Origin: JAVZOV01 sp049976445
Lineage (GTDB): Archaea; Thermoproteota; Thermoprotei; Gearchaeales; WAQG01
Direction of reading: 5' to 3'
Length of the DNA stretch: 6,501 nucleotides
NCBI GenBank assembly: GCA_049976445.1
Contig: JBMFIF010000078.1
Coordinates: forward strand, 1-6,501
The translations under genes were made by a program, and so were the position numbers. The notes under the pieces are model-generated. The model was not told where the DNA came from. It searched no databases and saw only the letters and a list, made by a program, of their open reading frames with translations. Below, in pieces: positions 1 through 5,361 of this stretch; within the stretch, counting starts at the first letter, position 1; every line of letters begins with the position of its first letter.

Positions 1-95
1 AATCCCCATAAACCTTCCTCAAACAGTGACTTTACATGTGGATGTAAAAAATCTAGAACATTTACTATAGCTCCACAAGAAATTTTTTGTTCCAT
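1..95 (-). CDS. Hypothetical protein, N-terminal part only (runs off left edge)
   Basis: An ATG at 93-95 read on the minus strand opens a frame that stays open for 31 codons to the window edge. The peptide begins MEQKISCGAIVNVLDFLHPH and continues with VKSLFEEGLWG. I do not recognise the family; there is no signal peptide or clear motif in what is visible. An in-frame TAA at 102-104 lies just upstream, so this ATG is the first possible start. No Shine-Dalgarno motif is seen. A TTTAAATA box at 122-129 is centred about 30 nt before the ATG, nearly the same spacing as for the treT gene, which suggests a nearly leaderless transcript. That box and the match in spacing are the main reasons for believing the gene. 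It lies 29 nt beyond the stop codon of the interrupted small gene on the same strand and may be transcribed separately from it. Confidence 0.55.
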   Translation of the reverse strand, partial: MEQKISCGAIVNVLDFLHPHVKSLFEEGLWG

Positions 96-121
96 TTCAC
101 TTTATATTTGTATTTATAGAT

Positions 122-129
122 TATTTAAA
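122..129 (-). promoter_or_regulatory. TATA box (TTTAAATA) for the left-edge gene
   Basis: The minus strand reads TTTAAATA, a good match to the archaeal box A. Its centre is 30.5 nt upstream of the ATG at 95, so transcription would start about 4 nt before the start codon. It overlaps the TAA stop (125-127) of the upstream small gene. The assignment is inferred from sequence and spacing only, in an AT-rich background where such octamers also arise by chance. Confidence 0.35.
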
Positions 130-331
130 TCTTTTTTAACAGTTGTTTTATTGCATGTCTGTACGATGATTGTAAAAATTCAGAAAATTTCTTTAAGCAC
201 ATTTTGTTAAGATCAGGTATTAATGGGTTAAAGAAGTTTAAATTTTTCCAGAAAAATAATGCATCAGAAAATGTGTTATTTATTTCTCAAGATTTTGCAG
301 ATTTATCAGACACTTTTGGAGCAACGCTCAT
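125..331 (-). pseudogene. Small gene interrupted by one in-frame TGA codon
   Basis: On the minus strand an ATG at 329-331 starts a frame of 67 sense codons that ends in TAA at 125-127 and is broken once, at codon 15, by TGA (287-289). The first part reads MSVAPKVSDKSAKS; after the TGA comes EINNTFSDALFFWKNLNFFN, then a basic amphipathic C-terminal part including KKFSEFLQSSYRHAIKQLL. Both halves look like real protein, are in one frame, and the other two frames of this strand are closed by stops. A single base change (TGA from TGG, tryptophan) would explain the break. No in-frame ATG, GTG or TTG follows the TGA until ATG at 202, which would leave only 25 residues. A TATA-like box lies at the right distance upstream. 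It may be a decaying gene, a sequencing error, or less likely a read-through or recoded gene. The family is not recognised. Confidence 0.4.
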
Positions 332-351
332 GTGAAGGATTTCTATAGATG

Positions 352-361
352 TTTTATAAAA
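352..361 (-). promoter_or_regulatory. TATA-like box for the interrupted small gene
   Basis: The palindromic run TTTTATAAAA is centred 25.5 nt upstream of the minus-strand ATG at 331, the spacing expected for a leaderless archaeal transcript. Because it is symmetric it could also serve the plus strand, but there it would start transcription near 383. It sits next to the separate TTTAAATA box assigned to treT, so the two genes appear to be served by back-to-back promoters in 64 nt of shared DNA. Confidence 0.3.
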
Positions 362-362
362 A

Positions 363-370
363 TTTAAATA
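363..370 (+). promoter_or_regulatory. TATA box (TTTAAATA) for treT
   Basis: A box-A-like octamer centred 29.5 nt upstream of the ATG at 396 predicts transcription starting about 3 nt before that codon. This decides the start: a TTG at 375 in the same frame lies only 5 nt beyond the box and would not be in the transcript. No Shine-Dalgarno motif precedes the ATG, as is usual for leaderless first genes in Thermoprotei. The assignment rests on motif and spacing only. Confidence 0.42.
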
Positions 371-395
371 GATATTGCTTCATAATTATGCATGT

Positions 396-1628
396 ATGAT
401 TGTAAAGAATATACCTGATAAAAGGATTGAAGATTATAAAGACATTGCTCCTGATGATGTAGAAAAAATCCATGGATTTGCAGAATCACTTAAAGGATAT
501 TCTGTGACGCATGTAAATTCGACATCGTTTGGAGGAGGAGTCGCAGAGATCTTGAATACTTTGGTACCTCTTATGAATAGTATTGGTTTAAATACTATTT
601 GGGAAGTTATTGAAGCTCCGCAGGAATTTTTTAATGTCACAAAGAAATTACATAATTCATTACAAGGCGCAGAAGTAAGTATTAGTGAGGAGGAAAAAGA
701 ATTGTATCTTAGTGTAAATAAGCATAATGCTCTTGAGGTACTTAATCTTAATGGAGATATTATTTTTGTTCATGATCCCCAACCATTAGGTATAAGGGTT
801 TTTCTAAGTGATAATAAAAAGTGGATTTGGAGATGTCACATAGATTTGAGTAATCCTTATAAACATGCATGGAAGTTTATATCAAAATTCCTAAAAGATT
901 ATGATGTATCAATATATCATATGAAAGAATATGTACATCCAGATGTTCCAACACCTAAAGTATATGTGATACCTCCATCTATAGATCCTTTAAGTGAGAA
1001 GAACCGTGATATGAGTTGGAGCGAAGTTGAGAAAATCTTAAAAAGATATGATATTGATATAGAAAAACCAATAATTACAATGGTTGCAAGATTTGATCCT
1101 TGGAAAGATCCCACAGGAGCTATTGATATTTACAGAATAGTTAGGTCAAAAATTCCTAATGTACAACTTCTTATGGTGGCTAGTATGGCTTATGATGATC
1201 CAGAGGGATGGATTTATTTTGAAAAGACTCTCAGGTATGCAGGAAATGATTCCAATATACATTTTCTTACAAATCTCGTTGGTGTTGGTGCTCGTGAAGT
1301 GAACGCATTCCAAAGAGCTGCAACTGTTATACTTCAACCGTCTATTCGCGAAGGATTTGGGCTTGCCGTAAGTGAGGGTATGTGGAAGAAAAAACCGGTT
1401 GTTGCGCGACCTTCTGGTGGAATAAAGATTCAAGTTATTGATGGCATGACAGGATATCTTTTTAAAGATATTAATGAGGGCGCGGATAAAATAATCTATC
1501 TTATTAAGCATCAAGAAATCAGAGAAATTCTCGGCTCAAATGCATATAATCATGTTAAGAAAAACTTTCTTGTGACAAGCCACTTAAAGAGATATCTCAA
1601 CATGTTAAATGAATTGTTAGTTAATTAA
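396..1628 (+). CDS. treT: Trehalose glycosyltransferring synthase (TreT), GT4 family
   Basis: This 410-residue cytoplasmic GT-B glycosyltransferase should join the glucosyl group of a nucleotide-glucose to glucose, giving trehalose; in the family the reaction may be reversible (Thermococcus type) or mainly synthetic (Thermoproteus type). Counting from ATG 396, the N-terminal domain carries VNSTSFGGGVAEIL (about 41-53), VHDPQP (125-130) and WRCHIDLSNP (145-154, His148). The C-terminal nucleotide-sugar domain has ARFDPWKDP (231-239; Arg232 and Lys237 as phosphate-binding candidates) and SIREGFGLAVSE with the EX7E pair Glu319/Glu327, followed by GGI..QVIDGMTGYLF. These blocks and the length match TreT rather than generic GT4 enzymes. 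A TTG at 375 in frame would add seven residues (MLHNYAC), but the TATA box position argues against it. gapN follows 81 nt later on the same strand, probably in one operon. The donor nucleotide and the direction of reaction cannot be read from sequence; a related alpha-glucosyl transfer is possible. Confidence 0.9.
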   Translation: MIVKNIPDKRIEDYKDIAPDDVEKIHGFAESLKGYSVTHVNSTSFGGGVAEILNTLVPLMNSIGLNTIWEVIEAPQEFFNVTKKLHNSLQGAEVSISEEEKELYLSVNKHNALEVLNLNGDIIFVHDPQPLGIRVFLSDNKKWIWRCHIDLSNPYKHAWKFISKFLKDYDVSIYHMKEYVHPDVPTPKVYVIPPSIDPLSEKNRDMSWSEVEKILKRYDIDIEKPIITMVARFDPWKDPTGAIDIYRIVRSKIPNVQLLMVASMAYDDPEGWIYFEKTLRYAGNDSNIHFLTNLVGVGAREVNAFQRAATVILQPSIREGFGLAVSEGMWKKKPVVARPSGGIKIQVIDGMTGYLFKDINEGADKIIYLIKHQEIREILGSNAYNHVKKNFLVTSHLKRYLNMLNELLVN

Positions 1629-1662
1629 GGAATAAATCGTGAAATTTGAATCATTGAAAGGC

Positions 1663-1674
1663 AGATATATATCT
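1663..1674. promoter_or_regulatory. 12-bp palindrome between treT and gapN, possible internal promoter
   Basis: AGATATATATCT is a perfect palindrome in the 81-nt spacer. As a TATA box it would start transcription near 1695, leaving a leader of about 15 nt that still includes the GGTGA motif of gapN. It could equally be an operator or a chance AT-rich run. If it works, gapN can be made independently of treT. Confidence 0.2.
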
Positions 1675-1695
1675 TTGTTTATCTAACACTAATTA

Positions 1696-1700
1696 GGTGA
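1696..1700 (+). promoter_or_regulatory. Shine-Dalgarno motif (GGTGA) of gapN
   Basis: GGTGA matches the archaeal anti-Shine-Dalgarno (part of GGAGGTGATC) and lies 9 nt before the ATG at 1710. It supports that ATG. A ribosome-binding motif here but none at treT fits the archaeal habit of leaderless first genes and Shine-Dalgarno-led downstream genes, and thus favours a treT-gapN operon. Confidence 0.5.
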
Positions 1701-1709
1701 AAAATAATA

Positions 1710-3224
1710 ATGTTAAAGTTGTCCTCTGATATATTTAAAGATGTTTATAAGATTGATTCTGATGGTATTATAAAGTTCAAAGTTTTTTTAGCTGGTGAAT
1801 GGGTTGAGAGTAATAGATGGTTTAATGTAAAATCACCTATTGATTTAAGTATTATATCTAAAGTTTCAATACCTGAAACAGCTGATATAGATCGCTCTCT
1901 TGAAATTCTTTACAAGTATGGTAGATGGGATATAAGAAATATGCCTGGTTATAAGAGGTTAAATGTTCTTTACAGGACTGCTGAACTTCTTGAAAAATAC
2001 TCAGAAGATTTAGTTAATGCACTAGTAATTAATGCTGGGAAGACTGTTCAAAGTGCTAAGGCAGAGGTTGCTGCATCTATAGATAGATTAAAGCATTCGG
2101 AACTTGATTTGAGAAAAGTTGCAGGCGATTATATACCTGGTGATTGGAGTGATGAGACTACAGAAACAGAAGGAATTGTTAGAAGAGAGCCTGTTGGTGT
2201 AGTTTTAGCGATAACACCTTTTAATTATCCTCTCTTTGATACTATTAATAAGCTTTCTTACTCAATACTAGTAGGAAATGCTTTTGCTGTTAAACCTGCT
2301 TCAGCTGATCCAATACCAACAATTCTTTTATTTAGAATTTTAGAATTAGCTGGAATTCCTAAAAGGGCATTAGCGCTTCTCACAATTCCTGGGAGTGAAA
2401 TGAATAGAATCATTTCAGATATAAGAATATCAGCAATAAGTCTCACAGGGAGTTCAGAAACAGGCATAAGAGTATTAAAATCAGCTGGAATCAAACAATT
2501 TATAATGGAACTGGGTGGTGGAGATCCTGCTATTGTGCTTTCAGATGCAGATCTTAAATGGGCAGCTCAAAGAATTGCTAAAGGAATATATAGTTATACT
2601 GGTCAAAGATGTGATGCTATAAAAATCATTCTAGCCGAAAACCCAATCTATGAGGAACTTAAACAACTACTTACTGATGAACTTAAAAATGTCAAAGTAG
2701 GAGATCCTAGAGAAAATGTCGATATGGGACCATTAATAGATACTGAAACCGTTGATGAAATGATGAAAGCGATTGAAGATGCTGTTTCAAAAGGTGGTAA
2801 GATATTAGCAGGTGGTAAACGATTAGGGCCTACATACGTTGAACCAACACTCATAGAAGCTCCTAGAGATACAATTGAGGACATGGTACTCTTTAAAAAG
2901 GAAATATTTGCCCCAATTGCATTAATGACTAGTGTAAAAAGCTTTGAAGAAGCTGCGGAATTAAGTAATAAAAGAATCTATGGACTCGATGCATCAATAT
3001 TTGGAAAAGATCTAGTAAAAATAAGATATTTAATTAGACATCTTGAAGTAGGAGCAATATATATTAATGATTATCCAAGACACGGTATAGGATATTATCC
3101 ATTTGGAGGACGAAAAATTTCTGGAATAGGAAGAGAAGGAATAGGATACTCAATAGAATACACTACAGCCTATAAAACAATAGTCTACAATTATAAAGGA
3201 AAAGGGATTTGGGAATACCTATAA
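1710..3224 (+). CDS. gapN: Non-phosphorylating NADP-dependent glyceraldehyde-3-phosphate dehydrogenase (GAPN)
   Basis: This 504-residue cytoplasmic aldehyde dehydrogenase superfamily enzyme oxidises glyceraldehyde 3-phosphate irreversibly to 3-phosphoglycerate, reducing NADP (or NAD), without making ATP. It is the catabolic route in the modified Embden-Meyerhof pathway of hyperthermophilic archaea. The catalytic set is intact: Asn172 in TPFNYP, Lys195 in AVKPAS, Glu267 in MELGGGDP, the nucleophile Cys301 in GQRCDAIK, and Glu398 in KKEIFAP. Blocks such as SPIDL, AGDYIPGDW, GIVRREP, EVGAIYIND, RHGIGYYPFGGRK and AYKTIV.NYKGKG match, from memory, the Thermoproteus tenax GAPN almost word for word and separate it from succinate-semialdehyde or other dehydrogenases. 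The N-terminus has 26 residues before LAGEW, close to the T. tenax protein, so the ATG with GGTGA upstream is a good start. In T. tenax this enzyme is allosteric (activated by glucose 1-phosphate and AMP); whether that holds here is inference. It is probably co-transcribed with treT. Confidence 0.97.
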   Translation: MLKLSSDIFKDVYKIDSDGIIKFKVFLAGEWVESNRWFNVKSPIDLSIISKVSIPETADIDRSLEILYKYGRWDIRNMPGYKRLNVLYRTAELLEKYSEDLVNALVINAGKTVQSAKAEVAASIDRLKHSELDLRKVAGDYIPGDWSDETTETEGIVRREPVGVVLAITPFNYPLFDTINKLSYSILVGNAFAVKPASADPIPTILLFRILELAGIPKRALALLTIPGSEMNRIISDIRISAISLTGSSETGIRVLKSAGIKQFIMELGGGDPAIVLSDADLKWAAQRIAKGIYSYTGQRCDAIKIILAENPIYEELKQLLTDELKNVKVGDPRENVDMGPLIDTETVDEMMKAIEDAVSKGGKILAGGKRLGPTYVEPTLIEAPRDTIEDMVLFKKEIFAPIALMTSVKSFEEAAELSNKRIYGLDASIFGKDLVKIRYLIRHLEVGAIYINDYPRHGIGYYPFGGRKISGIGREGIGYSIEYTTAYKTIVYNYKGKGIWEYL

Positions 3225-3250
3225 TACTTTATGTATCAACGAAGCAGGAA

Positions 3251-3286
3251 TTTGTTGTTTTAGGAATACTTCCTTTTAGAGTATTT
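3251..3286 (+). terminator. Possible gapN terminator: T-rich run and short hairpin
   Basis: About 27 nt after the gapN stop come TTTGTTGTTTT (3251-3261) and then an exact 6-bp inverted repeat, AATACT (3265-3270) and AGTATT (3280-3285), with a 9-nt loop. Archaeal termination depends mainly on T-rich stretches, so the T-rich run is the more relevant part. The hairpin is weak and may be chance in AT-rich DNA. Confidence 0.25.
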
Positions 3287-3337
3287 ATTCATACTTAGGA
3301 TAATCATCATAACATTAATTAAGTATTACAAAAACAT

Positions 3338-3361
3338 TACCCTTCAGGGCAGGATAGTCAT
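3338..3361 (+). mobile_element. Possible remnant of an IS200/IS605-type right end
   Basis: The segment TACCCTTCAGGGCAGGATAG followed by TCAT is a small GC-rich island between convergent genes in otherwise AT-rich DNA. It can fold as a CCC/GGG stem with a TTCA loop (3340-3349). It resembles, from memory, the CCTTCAGGGCGGG...GTCA pattern found at right ends of IS200/IS605 elements, where the TnpB-associated guide RNA scaffold ends. No tnpA or tnpB reading frame is left in the 115 nt before it. I could not compare it with a database, so this is a suggestion; it may simply be structured sequence between two genes. Confidence 0.22.
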
Positions 3362-3364
3362 AAG

Positions 3365-3384
3365 CTGAAAGTTTAATATTTCAG
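3365..3384. terminator. Hairpin between convergent genes (CTGAAA/TTTCAG)
   Basis: CTGAAA (3365-3370) and TTTCAG (3379-3384) are exact inverted repeats with an 8-nt loop, 16 nt beyond the phosphatase stop codon on the minus strand and about 140 nt beyond gapN. The place suggests a 3'-end structure or terminator for the phosphatase transcript or for both. It adjoins the possible IS end and could be part of the same RNA-like remnant. A tandem GAGTGA GAGTGA follows at 3384-3395. Confidence 0.3.
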
Positions 3385-3399
3385 AGTGAGAGTGAAACG

Positions 3400-3879
3400 T
3401 TAAAGGTTTTTGTGCTTTATGAGCTTATGGAATTGTTTTAGAATTTTCACTTGTTCTTGCATACTAATACTTCCTGGACGTTTATCTCTTACATAATTTA
3501 TAGCTTCTTCGTCGTTCATACCCTGCGAAATTAAGTAACAAGCTATTATAGTTCCTGTTCGTCCTAGGCCACCTTTGCAGTGAACTAGAACTGGCATCTT
3601 TTCTTTTATTTTTTCGTCTATCCATTTTATTGCTTGTATGCATGTTTCTAGTGTAGGTGCTGTGAAATCAGGAATCGGTATTGTAACAAATTCAAAATGT
3701 CTTTTTTCTAATTCTTTTAAATAATTGCTCATACCACCTAAGTGTCTTGCTTCGTTTGGCTCAATCAAAACCATGACTGCCTTTATACCCATCGCTGCCC
3801 ATTTATCAAGATCATTAATGTTTTCAGGTATACTACTTGCTGCTAATTTCTTATTAATAATCCATGTGACGTCTACCAT
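3400..3879 (-). CDS. Dual-specificity/tyrosine protein phosphatase, SsoPTP-like
   Basis: This 159-residue soluble protein belongs to the cysteine-based protein phosphatases and should remove phosphate from phosphotyrosine (and perhaps phosphoserine/threonine) in proteins. The signature CX5R loop is HCKGGLGRTG (100-109) with nucleophile Cys101 and Arg107. The likely general acid is Asp71 in IPIPDFTAPT, and a Gln-containing EQ (142-143) sits where the family has its Q-loop. Length, the N-terminal WIINKKLAASSIP block and YLISQGM..EEAI..VR..RPG resemble the Sulfolobus solfataricus PTP (161 residues), which acts in archaeal phosphorylation signalling. The ATG at 3879 is the first start after an in-frame TAG (3886-3888). 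No Shine-Dalgarno is seen, so it may be leaderless, though no convincing TATA box stands at the usual distance. It is convergent with gapN and 348 nt downstream of the thioesterase, so probably its own transcription unit. Target proteins are unknown. Confidence 0.93.
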   Translation of the reverse strand: MVDVTWIINKKLAASSIPENINDLDKWAAMGIKAVMVLIEPNEARHLGGMSNYLKELEKRHFEFVTIPIPDFTAPTLETCIQAIKWIDEKIKEKMPVLVHCKGGLGRTGTIIACYLISQGMNDEEAINYVRDKRPGSISMQEQVKILKQFHKLIKHKNL

Positions 3880-4227
3880 AATATTCTAACAATTTCTTTA
3901 AAAAACTAAGTATTAAACTTAAAGAACCTGTGAAGTGATTAATTATTAAAAACAAACTTAAAACATTTTGAATTTAGATATTATGTTATGACGCTTAAAA
4001 GCTTTTGGTTCCTAAAATCCTTTTATCAATTAGATAGAAGTTATGAAATTTAGTGGTTTAATTTTCATAACGAATGATTATTTACTAATTCTTGGCTTAT
4101 AGTCTCCTTGAGATGTTTTATGAAGAATTAAAGAGGTTCGTAATTTAGTTTTTAATGTTAAATCTTGGTTATGCAAAAGAGAATTATTTTTTTAATTTAA
4201 CATTATAAGTTAATTTTTAAATAAAAA
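3880..4227. other. 348-nt gap without a credible protein or tRNA gene
   Basis: Between the thioesterase stop and the phosphatase start I find no convincing coding sequence; the longest sensible ATG frame is 21 codons (3988-4053, plus). No tRNA-like T-loop or paired C/D boxes were seen. What it does hold is structure: AAAAGCTTTT (3997-4006), a 9-bp inverted repeat at 4040-4071, and an almost perfect 22-nt palindrome at 4210-4231 reaching into the thioesterase stop codon. AT-rich stretches near 3896-3918 may include the phosphatase promoter. The length is generous for this compact region, so a small RNA or a decayed gene is possible. Confidence 0.5.
4040..4071. repeat. Inverted repeat with 9-bp arms in the thioesterase-phosphatase gap
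   Basis: GTTATGAAA (4040-4048) is matched exactly by TTTCATAAC (4063-4071) across a 14-nt loop that adds partial AATT pairing. In RNA from either strand it would form a stem of at least 9 bp. It could be part of a small RNA, a 3'-end structure or an operator; nothing in the sequence decides between these. Confidence 0.4.
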
Positions 4228-4231
4228 TTAA
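4210..4231 (-). terminator. 22-nt AT-only palindrome over the thioesterase stop codon
   Basis: TTAATTTTTA (4210-4219) and TAAAAATTAA (4222-4231) are exact inverted repeats separated by AA. Read on the minus strand the palindrome covers the TAA stop (4228-4230) and continues with runs of T, as expected for an archaeal T-rich terminator placed directly at the gene end. All pairs are A-T, so RNA folding would be weak; the T tract itself may be the active part. Confidence 0.35.
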
Positions 4232-5208
4232 TAGATAATATTATGTTTCAATTGTTTTTTAATGTTTTCTAGGTCTGTAATTCTTTTTATTCTTCGTTTT
4301 GTTGCATCTTCACATGCGCGTTTTTCATCTTCAGTCTGTGGCTGATATTTAGGTAGGGGTGATGGATTTCCATGTTCATTGAGGTGAACAAATACCATGT
4401 ACGCTGTACCCACGTGTCTGATGTAGTTATGAATTATTGATTCTGTTATTATTTTTACTTTAATTTCCATTGAAGTATTCCAAATGCAAGTAATGCCGGC
4501 TTCTAATGTAAGAACATCACCAATCCTTATTGGTGAATAAAATTCCATATTATCAAGAGAACCAGTTACAACAATACCTTTAGCAAATTTTGTAGCTAAG
4601 ATGCCTGCTATTTCATCAATATACATGAAAAGTTTTCCTACGAACATTAAATTACCTTGTAATGCATCTTCAGGCATAACGGCACGTATTGATTTTAGTT
4701 TCCATGTTAAATCACCTATATTACTAATATTTAGTGCCTGCTCTTTTCTATTTAGAATTCTTGGTATTCTAGCATTTCTTCTTGCAATAGCTCTTTCGTA
4801 GATTTCGCGTTCGTCATCAGATGGCTCTAATGAAACCGGTACTGGACGTGGATTTCCATCAGGATCTACAGCTACGAATGCCATGTAAGCTCTTGTGGCA
4901 GGCATACGTATTCCTTTTATATGATCTTCGATGTCAACATCAACACTAACCTCCATCGAGCTTTTTCCAATATACTCTACACGTCCAGTAATGATAACTG
5001 TATGTCCTACTTTAACAGGGTTTAAGAAGTATATGCTATCCATTGAAGCTAACACTGCAAATCCTCTTGCAGCTTTTGATGCCGCTAATGTTCCAGCCAT
5101 AGTTATCCAATACATCATTCTACCACCATAAAGATTGCCAAGTGGATTAGCATATTCAGGGAACACATACTGTGTAACGACAACTTCTGTTTCTTTGATA
5201 CTGACCAT
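4228..5208 (-). CDS. Acyl-CoA thioesterase with two hotdog domains (ACOT7/YciA type)
   Basis: This 326-residue cytoplasmic protein carries two hotdog domains (about 8-125 and 175-290) joined by a charged linker, and should hydrolyse acyl-CoA to free acid and CoA. Domain 1 shows NPLGNLYGGRMMYWITMAG, then DSIYFLNPVKVGHTV and EYIGKSSMEVSVDV; domain 2 shows ALQGNLMFVGKLFMYIDEIAG, DNMEFYSPIRIGDVL and SMEIKVKI. Both end in the A.MVFV..(D/E)..GNP.P(V/L)P pattern of acyl-CoA hydrolases. The usual active-site pair is divided: Asn21 remains only in domain 1 (its acidic partner position is Thr36), and Asp198 remains only in domain 2 (its Asn position is Ala182 or Leu183). The tandem form is thus not two equal units. 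The ATG at 5208 is the first in frame after TGA (5212-5214) and has GGTGA close upstream. It lies 153 nt downstream of the AGOG gene on the same strand. The acyl chain preferred cannot be told. Confidence 0.9.
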   Translation of the reverse strand: MVSIKETEVVVTQYVFPEYANPLGNLYGGRMMYWITMAGTLAASKAARGFAVLASMDSIYFLNPVKVGHTVIITGRVEYIGKSSMEVSVDVDIEDHIKGIRMPATRAYMAFVAVDPDGNPRPVPVSLEPSDDEREIYERAIARRNARIPRILNRKEQALNISNIGDLTWKLKSIRAVMPEDALQGNLMFVGKLFMYIDEIAGILATKFAKGIVVTGSLDNMEFYSPIRIGDVLTLEAGITCIWNTSMEIKVKIITESIIHNYIRHVGTAYMVFVHLNEHGNPSPLPKYQPQTEDEKRACEDATKRRIKRITDLENIKKQLKHNIIY

Positions 5209-5211
5209 ACT

Positions 5212-5217
5212 TCACCA
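5212..5217 (-). promoter_or_regulatory. Shine-Dalgarno-like TGGTGA of the thioesterase gene
   Basis: The minus strand reads TGGTGA three bases before the ATG at 5208. The core matches the archaeal ribosome-binding sequence but the spacing is shorter than usual. It supports this ATG and suggests a transcript with a leader, either from AGOG or from a promoter in the 153-nt spacer (TATA-like TTAATTATAC at 5237-5246). Confidence 0.35.
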
Positions 5218-5302
5218 CAAAAGAAATAAAAAAGATGTATAATTAATTTACCGAAAATACTTATGATTATTAAAGAATAATATAGTATTTCACTACTAGC
5301 AC

Positions 5303-5329
5303 TTTAGAGAAGGTTCATTATTCTCTAAA
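5303..5329. repeat. Perfect 9-bp inverted repeat downstream of AGOG
   Basis: TTTAGAGAA (5303-5311) and TTCTCTAAA (5321-5329) are exact inverted repeats around a 9-nt loop, 33 nt past the AGOG stop codon and about 95 nt before the thioesterase start. A second, weaker repeat (TAGTA 5283-5287, TACTA 5294-5298) lies next to it. It may end the AGOG transcript or be a binding site for a dimeric regulator of the thioesterase. Confidence 0.4.
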
Positions 5330-5361
5330 TCTTATGTAATAAACTTCTATAAAAAGTATGA

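Noticed and set aside
153..176. Partial repeat of the treT start region: GCATGT then ATGATTGTAAA, also at 390-406
   Set aside because: The match is 6 plus 11 bases with a 7-base difference in spacing, and the 166 copy leads to a 14-codon frame. Such short matches are expected by chance in AT-rich DNA.
287..289. TGA as selenocysteine or a reassigned tryptophan codon
   Set aside because: No SECIS-like element was recognised, the organism type is not known for selenocysteine, and the five large genes read normally with TGG for tryptophan. The simpler explanation is a nonsense mutation or error, though the case is kept as a finding.
375..395. TTG start giving treT seven extra residues (MLHNYAC)
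   Set aside because: It lies 5 nt beyond a TATA box at proper spacing for ATG 396, has no ribosome-binding motif, and the shorter protein already has a full TreT N-terminus.
3290..3318. ATGATGA on the minus strand as a C box of a C/D guide RNA
   Set aside because: No CTGA D or D' box is found at the needed distances.
4004..4025. Possible tRNA T-arm (TTGGTTCCTAAAATCC)
   Set aside because: It lacks the GGTTCRA loop pattern and no acceptor, D or anticodon arms can be placed around it.
3988..4053. 21-codon plus-strand frame MTLKSFWFLKSFYQLDRSYE...
   Set aside because: Too short, no ribosome-binding site or convincing TATA box, and no recognisable similarity.
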